From NCBI RefSeq assembly GCF_900182575.1, contig NZ_FXSZ01000008.1:68347-132346 (forward strand): 64,000 nt of DNA. Reading direction: 5' to 3'. The position numbers and the translations under genes are program-made. The stretch is from Solitalea koreensis. Its GTDB lineage: Bacteria > Bacteroidota > Bacteroidia > Sphingobacteriales > Sphingobacteriaceae. Position 1 is the stretch's first letter. Each line of letters opens with the position of its first letter. Positions 44,081 through 52,529 of this stretch are shown one piece after another. The notes under the pieces are model-generated. The model was given only the letters and a program-made list of their open reading frames with translations. It did not search any database and was not told the DNA's origin.

Positions 44081-44632
44081 TTATTTTTTTTTCAGCAATC
44101 TGATAATTACGAAAACCAAAGGAGTATCGAAATTAAATTCCGCCCTTAAAAATTGGTACGCAAGTTTTATTTGAGTCTTTACGGTATTGATGGAAATACC
44201 AAGTTGATCAGCGATTTCGGAATATTTTAAGCCGTCAACATTACTTAATAAAAAAATTTTCCTTCGCTGCTCGGGGAGTTTATCAATGGCAGCTAATAAC
44301 TTTATATAGAATAGTTCTTTTTGATTAAGCGTTGCTTGCTCGTGGAAAGGATCAAAAGAAAAAGTATCCTCCGTTAACTGATCCTGGTATTTATGATAAG
44401 TTTCTCTGGTTCTAAGATAATTTAGACTCAAATTTTTAACAGCGGTATAGGCATAAGGCTCAAATTTTTCTTCGAGTTTATCAGAATTGGATAAATTCCA
44501 CAACTTCATAAAAAGTTCTTGAACAATATCTTTCGCCACATCTTCATCCTTAACTATATTGAATGAAAACTGACAAAGTCGTTTAAAATGTTGATGGAAT
44601 AAGGTTTTAAACCGCTCTTCGAATTCTAACAT
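44081..44632 (-). CDS. ECF RNA polymerase sigma factor (sigma-70 family)
   Basis: 183 residues. The sigma-2 region holds DEDVAKDIVQELFMKLWNLS, and the sigma-4 region has LPEQRRKIFLLSNVDGLKYS followed by EIADQLGISINTVKTQIKLA. There is no sigma-3 region, as expected for an ECF factor. It is 57 bases upstream of the FecR anti-sigma gene, the normal pair. It is predicted to transcribe the susCD genes downstream. Confidence 0.93.
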   Translation of the reverse strand: MLEFEERFKTLFHQHFKRLCQFSFNIVKDEDVAKDIVQELFMKLWNLSNSDKLEEKFEPYAYTAVKNLSLNYLRTRETYHKYQDQLTEDTFSFDPFHEQATLNQKELFYIKLLAAIDKLPEQRRKIFLLSNVDGLKYSEIADQLGISINTVKTQIKLAYQFLRAEFNFDTPLVFVIIRLLKKK

Positions 44633-44864
44633 TGTTTTTATTTTGAATGGAGGGCTATATTAGAAGCTCTTCGAACCGAAGAATTATGATTTTACCCTCA
44701 TTTATTACTAACCCTTTAAATTTCAAATGGTCGTAAATTTGATTTTAATATTTATAAAAAGCAATGATTAAAACAAAAAAATAGCCGGATAGTCCATTGT
44801 TTCCTACTAAAATATTCATATAGAAACTAAATCGTTATTTTAACAAGACTACTCGCACTTTAAA

Positions 44865-44898
44865 GAAAAAGCCTTGCATATTACATGCAAGACTTTTC
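44865..44898 (-). terminator. Second of two tandem hairpins after the beta-helix gene
   Basis: GAAAAAGCCTTGCAT (44865-44879) pairs with ATGCAAGACTTTTC (44885-44898), followed by TTTA-rich DNA on the minus strand. Apart from these hairpins I see nothing in the 412-base gap 44633-45044. Confidence 0.6.
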
Positions 44899-44949
44899 AC
44901 TATTCGAGGCTTCAACCTTTTTCTAAATCTTTAGAACTTCTAAAAAAGA

Positions 44950-44980
44950 AGAAGCCCTGCAATTATTTGCAAGACCCTTC
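44950..44980 (-). terminator. First of two tandem hairpins after the beta-helix gene
   Basis: GAAGCCCTGCAA pairs imperfectly with TTGCAAGACCCTTC, followed on the minus strand by CTTCTTTTTTAG. It lies 65 bases past the stop and resembles the hairpin at 44865-44898. Confidence 0.6.
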
Positions 44981-45044
44981 TCATTTTTAAACGAGGAAGT
45001 GAAAAATCGTTTTTACTGCAAAATCACCCTCAGCTATTCAATTT

Positions 45045-46505
45045 TTAGTAGGTAGCATTTTTAGGATCAAAGTTAGTCCATCCTGTTAACCAGGTATCGT
45101 TAACATCAAATGCGCCAACATAAGTTACAGGCTTGAAGAAAGCGTTTTGAATTTTAGCACTGCTAGAAAATGAAGCTTTATTCAATAAAGGTGAGCCAGC
45201 TATCGGACGAGCATCAATTGTTTTGAGATCGCCTGACATGTTAGCAAATTTGAAGTCAGCAATATTATCGATTGAAATATCATTGCCAAACGCGGCAGTA
45301 GTAAACCAAGCCTGAGCATCAAATGTCAATGAATTTGTCGAGACTTTTTTACCTACATTACCACCAATTGTTCCGGTAATTGTACCAACAAAGCTGTTTT
45401 TAATTTCAAGTGTATTGCCTAAAGCAGCTGTAGCAGATTTATCGCCATCGATGTAGATACCGTTTGGATAACCGGTAAATACACAGTTAAATGCTGATAA
45501 ACGGCTGTTTCTACGAATGTGTGCCGCTCTGGTAAATACGTGGTTAGCTGGAATATTAGCACCATTATTTATTGAATATGGTCCAATAAAAGTAATGTTA
45601 GAGAAAACCGGATTTGTTAAAGGAGCATTATCAGTTCCGAGTTCATCGTTATCTGATTCAAAACCATTTGAATTACCCGGTAAACCTGTATCAGAAATAT
45701 CCTTATCACGAATACTTAAACCAAACTGTACTTTACCAGAGAAACCGTTATCAGTATCAAAATCATCATCTAGACCACGATAAGCCACTAAATATTTACA
45801 GTTTACAGTACCACCAAACCACTCAAATGAATCATCACCACTGAATGAGCTTTGTACGTGATCAATGGTTGTACCACTACCAACACCGATAAAAGTTAAG
45901 CTGTTCAACTCTGAGTTAGGTTTGTTTGAAAGCGCGATACCGGCAAATTCAATACGTACGTATTTTAGGGTACCTGAGTTATCGGCATCATTATCACCTC
46001 CTCCAACAATATCCTGACCGTAAGCAGCGCCATCGTTATCAGAGAAGCCTTCCATTTGCCTTCTGCTGGCAACACCACCGAAAGAAGAGTTTACCTTTGC
46101 ATTACCTAAAAGCATAACGCCACCCCAATCAGCAGTTGCACGACTTCCAGCCGGCTGAGCAGATGTAAATACAACTGGTTTAGTCTGAGTACCAGTTGCT
46201 TCAATTTTACATCCTCTGGTAATAACAAGGAAACTTGATGAGTTTGCTGTTGCTTTTGTTTTACCTGTTTTAATTGCTTTAACAATCACACCTTCTTTAA
46301 TGGTAAGGGTAGCATTGTTTTTTACGAATACAGGCCCATCAAGGTAATACGTTTTGCTAGCATCCAAAGTACGGTCAGCAGTAATTTGACCTCTCAAAGT
46401 GTCTAATGAAGGATCTGAAGGAGCAATATCACCATCATTGTTTTTCTGACAAGCTACTGTGCCTAATAATAAAACTGCAGCAATTGAGAATACGATTTTT
46501 TTCAT
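45045..46505 (-). CDS. Predicted beta-helix lipoprotein paired with a TonB receptor
   Basis: 486 residues. The signal peptide MKKIVFSIAAVLLLGTVAC ends in a lipobox; the Cys is followed by QKNNDGD, which fits surface-lipoprotein export. The body has regularly spaced hydrophobic and Asn/Gly-rich strands (LEIKNSFVG; LKYVRIEFAG; LSAFNCVFTGY), as in right-handed parallel beta-helix proteins. Asp-rich stretches such as SDNDGAAYGQD and GGGDNDADNSG may bind divalent cations. I know the family only as uncharacterised. It starts 28 bases after the TonB-dependent receptor stop, so it occupies the place of SusD and may be its surface partner. Confidence 0.7.
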   Translation of the reverse strand: MKKIVFSIAAVLLLGTVACQKNNDGDIAPSDPSLDTLRGQITADRTLDASKTYYLDGPVFVKNNATLTIKEGVIVKAIKTGKTKATANSSSFLVITRGCKIEATGTQTKPVVFTSAQPAGSRATADWGGVMLLGNAKVNSSFGGVASRRQMEGFSDNDGAAYGQDIVGGGDNDADNSGTLKYVRIEFAGIALSNKPNSELNSLTFIGVGSGTTIDHVQSSFSGDDSFEWFGGTVNCKYLVAYRGLDDDFDTDNGFSGKVQFGLSIRDKDISDTGLPGNSNGFESDNDELGTDNAPLTNPVFSNITFIGPYSINNGANIPANHVFTRAAHIRRNSRLSAFNCVFTGYPNGIYIDGDKSATAALGNTLEIKNSFVGTITGTIGGNVGKKVSTNSLTFDAQAWFTTAAFGNDISIDNIADFKFANMSGDLKTIDARPIAGSPLLNKASFSSSAKIQNAFFKPVTYVGAFDVNDTWLTGWTNFDPKNATY

Positions 46506-46532
46506 GATCAGTTTAATTTGTTTTTTTATTTT

Positions 46533-49316
46533 TTAGAAACTGTAATTAAATTGTAAAGAGAAGCCGGTTCCTGACTGGAATTGGTTAATAGGCTGATTTT
46601 TACCTATTGTATATTTGCCTATGTTATTTTGATCCCAATAGAAAACAGACTTTTGAGCCAGAATATCAATTACACTGAATTTAAGAGCTGCCTTTTTATT
46701 GATGTGTTGTGAAAGTTGAAAATCGAGCAATGGGCGTGGAGCTTCCCAAACCTGCGGCACATCAGAATTTCCTACTTGAGAAATTCTTCTTCCAATTATA
46801 TTATACAACACGCTTGCGTTGGTTCCTGAGTGGTTGTTATCATATTGCAAACCTGCATTCACAACATAAGGGCTTTGACCTTGCATCGGCCTAGAAACCT
46901 CTCCTATATATCCATCAGGCACAGCTATACTACTTTTGATTAATGATACGTTTGAGAAAACGGTGAAATCAGCCAGGAATTTGCTTGCAAAAAACTCTAA
47001 TCGCTTTCTGATATCGAATTCAACTCCATAATTGGTTGCACTCTTTGCATTCCAGTAACCAAAAGTTGGTGAACCCTGAGCAATATCATAAGTCATTTCA
47101 ATAGGCTTATCAAAGAATTTATAGAATAAACCCACTGTAAACAACTCACCCGCCTTAGGATATATTTCATAGCGAAGGTCCAGGTTAGTGATCTTAGTTC
47201 TTTTTAGATCTGGATTTCCGGTTAAAGCTCCGTTGCGAGCATAGTCATAGAAAGAGAATGGAGAAATCTCTCTGAATTCAGGTCTTGATACCGTTTGAGA
47301 AGCAGACAAACGAATGTTTACCTTTTCGCTTTGTTTAAAAATAAGGTTAGCAGAAGGTAGGATATCGGTAGCGGCAACATCAATTGCATGCAAGTTTTTC
47401 GATTTCAAATATTGTTGAAAAGACTCCAATCTTGCACCCCATACTAATTTAAACTTGGCCCCCAATTGATTATCCAACTGCAAATAACCGGCTCCAAGGT
47501 TTGAATAAGCCGTATATGAGTCAGAATTAGCGGTTAAATCAATCAGATAGAATTTAGTTTCACCGTAATTACCTTTATCTAGTATTTGGTCCGGGCCAGT
47601 ATAAATTAATTGATTTCCTTCCGCACCTGGTGCAACCGAAACTGATAAGCCCCTTGCGTCAAATGTTCTGTCTTTGCGTTGAAACACCCCACCTACCTTT
47701 AATTGTTGGCTTAATCCAAACAGTTTAAAGCTCTTGGAAACATCGGTGCCCGCACCATAAATATTATCGTTTAATTTCGAATAAAATCGGCCTGCATTAC
47801 GAGGATTGCCTGAAGAAGGAGTGATATTAGCATAATAATTTCCATTATTATCCATTGTATATTTCAATCGCCTTAAATCTGGAACATCTTGATTTAATAA
47901 GGAATAGTTAAGATTCCATTTAAGTTTTATACCGTTGGCAGGTAAAAAATGATCTCCAATAAACTGAGAACTTAATAAACGATTCGATGTAAAACTTAAC
48001 TCTTCGCTTTTAATATTAGCCGTAATATCGCCACTAAACTCCTTACCAATACGAGTGGTAACCTGATCGGTACTGTTAATATTATAAGAGTTTTTCCAAC
48101 TAAATTTATTGTTACCTGATTTATAAGATAGGTTAGCTAATCCGCCTACCGCAACATTTGTACTGTATTGATTATCGTGATTATCAAACTGAACAATATT
48201 TTGTAAATCATAGCTATTACGCTTAATATCTCCAAAATGACTTTGAGCATTGTAGCTTAATAAAAAGATTCCACCCAAAACATCCGACCCGTTACCTATA
48301 GACTTGCTGAAGCCACCATTTCCTTGAAAATTAATGTTTGCATGTTTAGTTGAGTGAGCATAGTTCCAAATATCCTGTAATTCACTACCTGCAATTGCGT
48401 TATCAGCTACACTACCTCCTTTAAGCACTTGAGTAGTTGGAAAACTAGCTGGAAGTTTACGAGTTCCGTCATCAATACCAAGAAAATCTAATTTTCCACC
48501 TTTGTAAGTGTAAAAAACATTGTTCAATAGTTGGGTATTAGTTCCCGAACCAAAAGACACTTGAAAATAATTTTTGTCAGGAACATCCTTCGTATTTAGT
48601 TGCACCATTCCTCCTGAAAACTCACCAGACATTTCTGGAGTAGCAGCTTTATTGATAACGATATTATCAACGATTGCCGAAGGGAAAATATCAAATGAAA
48701 ATGTTTTTCTGTCCGGCTCTGTTGATGGCATTAAGGCTCCGTTTACTGATGCTTGATTGTAACGATCAGCCAGACCGCGAACCACTAAGTATTTTCCATC
48801 TTGTAAAGATGCACCTGACACGCGCTTAAGCACTTCTCCGGTATTTTTATCCGGTGATTTTTTTATACTCTCTGCAGATACAACCTGAGCTATTGAATTT
48901 GTATTTTTCTGAAACTGGATTAAAGAGTTTGTAGATTCCTTTTTAGCGGATGAAGTAACAACAACTTCTTTTAAGGCTGTTGCTGCATCGTTCATTACCA
49001 CATTTAATTCTGTTACCTGTCCGGCACGAACCTCAACATCCGTTACAGTTTTAGTTTGATAGCTAATGTATTGAAACACTAGCGTGTACTTGCCGGGAGC
49101 AAGTTTAAACCCGTAACGTCCTTCGACATTTGTAGGTGCTACTTTTGAGCTTCCTTTAATTGATACAGCTAAACCAACTAAGGGTTCGTTAAAGGCTTTG
49201 TCTGTAACCTTACCTATAATTTTGCCTGTTTGTTGTGCGTTTACTTTGCTAACAGACAAACCTGCAAACAATATAATTAAGCAAACCGCACATTTTAAAA
49301 TGGAGAAATTTTTCAC
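46533..49316 (-). CDS. TonB-dependent receptor with carboxypeptidase-like regulatory domain
   Basis: 927 residues. Signal peptide (CAVCLIILFAGLSVSKVNAQ), then a CarbopepD_reg-like domain (IIGKVTDKAFNEPLVGLAVS; LAPGKYTLVFQYISYQTKTV), the plug (SAESIKKSPDKNTGEVLKRV; YLVVRGLADRYNQASVNGAL) and a beta-barrel ending in FSLQFNYSF. It differs from SusC in lacking STN and the SusC signature, and belongs with classic receptors for siderophores or other small ligands. The ligand is unknown. It is first in a two-gene unit with its own promoter at 49345-49373 and no sigma/FecR pair. Confidence 0.9.
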   Translation of the reverse strand: MKNFSILKCAVCLIILFAGLSVSKVNAQQTGKIIGKVTDKAFNEPLVGLAVSIKGSSKVAPTNVEGRYGFKLAPGKYTLVFQYISYQTKTVTDVEVRAGQVTELNVVMNDAATALKEVVVTSSAKKESTNSLIQFQKNTNSIAQVVSAESIKKSPDKNTGEVLKRVSGASLQDGKYLVVRGLADRYNQASVNGALMPSTEPDRKTFSFDIFPSAIVDNIVINKAATPEMSGEFSGGMVQLNTKDVPDKNYFQVSFGSGTNTQLLNNVFYTYKGGKLDFLGIDDGTRKLPASFPTTQVLKGGSVADNAIAGSELQDIWNYAHSTKHANINFQGNGGFSKSIGNGSDVLGGIFLLSYNAQSHFGDIKRNSYDLQNIVQFDNHDNQYSTNVAVGGLANLSYKSGNNKFSWKNSYNINSTDQVTTRIGKEFSGDITANIKSEELSFTSNRLLSSQFIGDHFLPANGIKLKWNLNYSLLNQDVPDLRRLKYTMDNNGNYYANITPSSGNPRNAGRFYSKLNDNIYGAGTDVSKSFKLFGLSQQLKVGGVFQRKDRTFDARGLSVSVAPGAEGNQLIYTGPDQILDKGNYGETKFYLIDLTANSDSYTAYSNLGAGYLQLDNQLGAKFKLVWGARLESFQQYLKSKNLHAIDVAATDILPSANLIFKQSEKVNIRLSASQTVSRPEFREISPFSFYDYARNGALTGNPDLKRTKITNLDLRYEIYPKAGELFTVGLFYKFFDKPIEMTYDIAQGSPTFGYWNAKSATNYGVEFDIRKRLEFFASKFLADFTVFSNVSLIKSSIAVPDGYIGEVSRPMQGQSPYVVNAGLQYDNNHSGTNASVLYNIIGRRISQVGNSDVPQVWEAPRPLLDFQLSQHINKKAALKFSVIDILAQKSVFYWDQNNIGKYTIGKNQPINQFQSGTGFSLQFNYSF

Positions 49317-49344
49317 TTTTACCTCGTTTTATTTTTGTACGTGG

Positions 49345-49373
49345 CAAAAGTAGAGGGGGGAGATTATCGCAAT
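49345..49373 (-). promoter_or_regulatory. Promoter of the TonB receptor/beta-helix unit
   Basis: On the minus strand ATTG (49370-49373), 17 bases, then TACTTTTG (49345-49352), an exact -7 box. The start codon lies about 25 bases downstream. Confidence 0.5.
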
Positions 49374-49446
49374 GTTAAGCGTTTATTATCTATTGGTAAC
49401 ACTGCTGTTATTTTTAAGTTAACAACAGCAATCCAACAAACTGAAA

Positions 49447-49932
49447 TTAATAGCGTATACCCAATTTCTTAAATATAAAGTGGATTAACCAGATTGGACC
49501 TATGAGCAAAAATTTTAAATCTTCAAGAAAGGACGGCTTTTTACCCTCTATTTTATGTCCAATAAATTGAAAAATCCAAGATACTACAAAAACGCCTAAG
49601 CAAATCCAGCGTAACATAACCATTCCGTAATTCATTTCTATATGTACAATCAGGTAAGACATCCCTCCGACTACCAAGAGCATGGCAATTGCCAAAGCAG
49701 GTGACAATTTATAGTAATAATACAATGAAAAGGCGATTACGAACGAAGCCCAATTTAAATAGGTTGAAAAAAAAGAAGGAACCGGAATACTCCAGATCAA
49801 ACCAAGCAAACTAAACACAATACTGGGCACACATATCCAATGGATTAATTTGTTAGTGCCATTCTGGTGACTTTCAGCATACTTGTCAAAGTATAAGTCT
49901 ACCTCCGAACGTTCAATATTATTAGTTGCCAT
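49447..49932 (-). CDS. Mpo1-like (DUF962) membrane protein
   Basis: 161 residues, four or five hydrophobic helices. The family's conserved His residues are present: YAESHQNGTNKLIHWICVP near the N-terminus, VHIEMNYGMVMLRW in the middle, IFQFIGHKIEGKKPSF near the C-terminus. Yeast Mpo1 is an Fe2+-dependent dioxygenase acting on 2-hydroxy fatty acids; bacterial members are uncharacterised. Activity in this organism is only inferred. It is a single gene after the rny terminator. Confidence 0.85.
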   Translation of the reverse strand: MATNNIERSEVDLYFDKYAESHQNGTNKLIHWICVPSIVFSLLGLIWSIPVPSFFSTYLNWASFVIAFSLYYYYKLSPALAIAMLLVVGGMSYLIVHIEMNYGMVMLRWICLGVFVVSWIFQFIGHKIEGKKPSFLEDLKFLLIGPIWLIHFIFKKLGIRY

Positions 49933-50030
49933 GTATTTTATTATTGTTAAGGATTAAAAATTTAAAATTATCAAACACTGATGAATTACCAAAAATATAG
50001 ACGGTATTAATCTTGTAAAGCCATTAACAT

Positions 50031-50059
50031 AACAAAGGCTCCACAGTGGAGCCTTTGTT
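50031..50059 (-). terminator. rny terminator
   Basis: AACAAAGGCTCCAC (50031-50044) and GTGGAGCCTTTGTT (50046-50059), a perfect 14-base palindrome around one base. It lies 42 bases past the rny stop. Confidence 0.75.
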
Positions 50060-50064
50060 AAATC

Positions 50065-50103
50065 TATTCTTGATAAATCCTTGATTCTTGGATCTTGATT
50101 CTT
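50065..50103. repeat. Short CTTGATTCTTG-type intergenic repeat, family B copy 2
   Basis: The rny 3' flank reads ATTCTTGATAAATCCTTGATT then CTTGGATCTTGATTCTT. Similar strings are at 9021, 55794 and 59031. It reaches the rny stop codon. Confidence 0.45.
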
Positions 50104-51655
50104 ATTTCGCGTACGCTACTGAACGGCTTTCTCTGATTACCGTTACTTTAATTTGTCCAGGATAAGTCATCTCCGTTTGAATACGATTAGAGAGATCAAA
50201 AGCTAATGTTTCAGCCTGTTGATCAGAAACTTTTTCGCAATCCACCACAACACGCAGTTCACGACCAGCTTGAATAGCGAAGGTTTTTTCCACACCTGGG
50301 TATGAAAGTGCTAAATCTTCAAGATCATGCAAACGCTTAATGTAACTTTCAACTACCTCACGGCGAGCACCTGGGCGAGCACCTGAAATAGCATCACAAA
50401 CCTGAATAATTGGCGACAACATACTTGTCATTTCAATCTCATCATGGTGAGCACCAATAGCATTACAAACCTCAGGATGTTCCTTAAATTTCTCAGCTAA
50501 TTGCATACCTAACAAAGCGTGAGGAGTATCAGGACTATCTTCTGGAACTTTACCAATATCATGAAGTAAACCAGCACGTTTTGCCAACTTCACATTTAAA
50601 CCTAACTCAGCGGCCATAGTGGCGCAAAGATTAGCAACTTCACGTGAGTGTTGCAGTAAGTTTTGTCCGTAAGATGAACGATAACGCATACGCCCCACCA
50701 TACGAATCAATTCGGGGTGTAGGCCATGTATGCCCAGATCTATTACTGTACGTTCACCAATCTCCACAATCTCATCTTCGAGTTGTTTCTTCGTTTTTCC
50801 AACCACTTCTTCAATACGTGCAGGGTGAATACGACCATCTGTCACCAAACGGTGTAATGATAAACGTGCAATTTCACGACGAACAGGATCGAAACAAGAA
50901 AGGATAATTGCTTCAGGAGTATCATCAACGATGATTTCTACACCAGTAGCTGCTTCAAGTGCACGAATGTTACGACCTTCCCTACCAATAATACGTCCTT
51001 TTACCTCATCACTTTCGATATTAAACACAGAAACCGTGTTTTCAATCGCCGATTCAGTTGCCGTACGTTGGATGGTTTGAATAACAATTTTCTTGGCTTC
51101 TTTAGCAGCAGTAAGTTTAGCATCTTCAATCACATCTTTAACGGAAGCCATTGCCTGTGATTTCGCCTCTTCTTTAAGCTGATTTATCAACTGGTCTTTA
51201 GCTTCCTGAGCCGACAAACCTGCAATTTTTTCAAGCTGTGTAACATGCTCATTTTTCAATTCATCTACTTCAATCTTTTTCTTTTCAACAACGTCTAATT
51301 GCTTATTCAGATTTTGTTTAACCGCATCAAGTTCTTGTTCTTTGCGGTTCACATTCTCTAACTTTTGATTAAGCGATTGTTCTTTTTGCTTGATTTGATT
51401 ATCACGTTGAAGAGCGGCATTGTTCTTCTGATTAATCTCTTTTTCATGCTCAGCCTTCATTTGAAGGAATTTCTCCTTAGCCTCAAGTAATCTATCTTTT
51501 TTCAAGATTTCAGCTTGAGCTTCTGCATCTCTAAGAAATTGCTTTGCTTTATTTTTTGCCTGTATTTCTTGGGTGTTGAACATTTTCCTAAGCAGGAAAC
51601 GGTCTATCCCGACACCTGCTACTAATGCAATTACTGCATATAAAATAATTTCCAT
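50102..51655 (-). CDS. rny: Ribonuclease Y
   Basis: 517 residues. N-terminal membrane anchor (YAVIALVAGVGIDRFLLRKM), a long coiled coil (~30-200), a KH domain (VKGRIIGREGRNIRALEAAT) and an HD domain with the catalytic GLLHDIGKVPED and HHDEIEM residues. It is the endoribonuclease that starts mRNA decay in many bacteria without RNase E. It lies downstream of the candidate 6S RNA and zapA. Confidence 0.97.
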   Translation of the reverse strand: MEIILYAVIALVAGVGIDRFLLRKMFNTQEIQAKNKAKQFLRDAEAQAEILKKDRLLEAKEKFLQMKAEHEKEINQKNNAALQRDNQIKQKEQSLNQKLENVNRKEQELDAVKQNLNKQLDVVEKKKIEVDELKNEHVTQLEKIAGLSAQEAKDQLINQLKEEAKSQAMASVKDVIEDAKLTAAKEAKKIVIQTIQRTATESAIENTVSVFNIESDEVKGRIIGREGRNIRALEAATGVEIIVDDTPEAIILSCFDPVRREIARLSLHRLVTDGRIHPARIEEVVGKTKKQLEDEIVEIGERTVIDLGIHGLHPELIRMVGRMRYRSSYGQNLLQHSREVANLCATMAAELGLNVKLAKRAGLLHDIGKVPEDSPDTPHALLGMQLAEKFKEHPEVCNAIGAHHDEIEMTSMLSPIIQVCDAISGARPGARREVVESYIKRLHDLEDLALSYPGVEKTFAIQAGRELRVVVDCEKVSDQQAETLAFDLSNRIQTEMTYPGQIKVTVIRESRSVAYAK

Positions 51656-51667
51656 TTTTCTCTCTAA

Positions 51668-51768
51668 ATAAAAAACCGCTTCTAAAATTTATATAGTCAG
51701 TCTATTAAACTTGAATAAGCCTAACATTAATGATTTATATAAAATTTAACTGCGGTTAAATTTATTTG
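51668..51768 (-). ncRNA. ssrS: Candidate 6S RNA (6S-Flavo type)
   Basis: The zapA-rny spacer on the minus strand folds into one long imperfect hairpin. The outer helix is AACCGC (51752-51757) with GCGGTT (51674-51679), followed by TTTTATTT. An AAATTTTATATA segment near the 5' side pairs with TATATAAATTT near the 3' side, with an open bulge in the centre. That shape (long rod, central bubble, terminator-like end) is that of 6S RNA, which binds and inhibits the housekeeping polymerase. A possible promoter is TTTG-N17-TATTTAAG at 51775-51803. A 6S RNA between zapA and rny would fit the position I recall in related genomes, but I cannot verify it here. Confidence 0.5.
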
Positions 51769-51787
51769 TTTGCTCTTAAATATCTTT

Positions 51788-52081
51788 TTATTGCTTTGCC
51801 AAAAAAGCATCAAGTAAATGGTCTAATTCCATGATTTTTTCGGTTATACCTTCATCAGGAATTAAATTCTTATTATCTAGTTTAAGCGCTGTTGTTGCAT
51901 AATGCAAAACACACATTGATAATAAATCTTGTTTATCACGAACCTCATAATTCTGCGTTAGCGTTTTTATGCGTTCATTTATATCTTTGGCGGCTTTCCG
52001 TACAATTTCTTCCTCAGCCACATCCACTTTTAATGGATATACCCTATCGGCAATATTTATTTTAATGGAAATTACTCCCAT
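51788..52081 (-). CDS. zapA: Cell division protein ZapA
   Basis: 97 residues. It begins MGVISIKINIADRVYPLKVD, followed by EIVRKAAKDINERIKTLTQN, the ZapA core, and ends in a helix (GITEKIMELDHLLDAFLAKQ). ZapA crosslinks FtsZ filaments at midcell. It follows a small coiled-coil gene by 20 bases. Confidence 0.9.
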   Translation of the reverse strand: MGVISIKINIADRVYPLKVDVAEEEIVRKAAKDINERIKTLTQNYEVRDKQDLLSMCVLHYATTALKLDNKNLIPDEGITEKIMELDHLLDAFLAKQ

Positions 52082-52101
52082 TGAGCATTAAATCATTAAG
52101 G

Positions 52102-52392
52102 TTATTTATTCAAAAGCGCAATACACCTATCTATTTCCTTCGCAAAATCGTTAATTTTTTGTTTGATGTCAAGTGTCTTTTCGTTACTACCTGACAACGA
52201 ACCTGCTAAACGTACAACTTTCAACTTCTCCTCTAACTCTTCGATGGTTTGATCTCTTTCCTCTGCCAGTTGCTTCATTTCATGAAAACTAGCTTTCAAA
52301 CGAGCATTCTCGGCCTCCAACGATTCACAAACAGTAATGAGTCGCTCGACTTTAAGATGCAATCCATCCAATGATTTACCAAGAGAAGGCAT
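52102..52392 (-). CDS. Small coiled-coil protein upstream of zapA
   Basis: 96 residues from the ATG at 52392 (the TTG two codons upstream is less likely). The middle is a strong coiled coil (LHLKVERLITVCESLEAENA; EERDQTIEELEEKLKVV), then a short helix ending in RCIALLNK. It is conserved in position next to zapA in this phylum, as ZapB or ZauP-like partners are in Proteobacteria. Sequence similarity to those is not evident. A role in FtsZ-ring organisation is a hypothesis from location and structure. Confidence 0.7.
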   Translation of the reverse strand: MPSLGKSLDGLHLKVERLITVCESLEAENARLKASFHEMKQLAEERDQTIEELEEKLKVVRLAGSLSGSNEKTLDIKQKINDFAKEIDRCIALLNK

Positions 52393-52399
52393 TTTCAAT

Positions 52400-52510
52400 T
52401 AATTTTAAATTCTAAATTATAAATGTTGAATATAAAATAAATACGAATTAGCTAAAACTACTCAATTCTTTATGAATTAAACAATAATTCATAATTCAAC
52501 ATTTAAAATT
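52400..52510. repeat. AT-rich intergenic inverted-repeat element, family A copy 2
   Basis: Outer arms AATTTTAAAT (52400-52409) / ATTTAAAATT (52501-52510) and inner arms TAAATGTTGAAT (52420-52431) / ATTCAACATTTA (52494-52505). It shares ATGTTGAAT...ATTCAACAT arms and the internal TCAATTCTT...ATGAATTAA with 7972-8067. It fills the pheT-coiled-coil gene spacer and may double as a terminator. Confidence 0.7.
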
Positions 52511-52529
52511 AAACATTTATTGTGATAAA

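Noticed and set aside
45614..46117. Plus-strand His/Tyr/Gln-rich frames opposite the beta-helix gene
   Set aside because: Low-complexity antisense of Asp/Asn/Gly-rich coding sequence.
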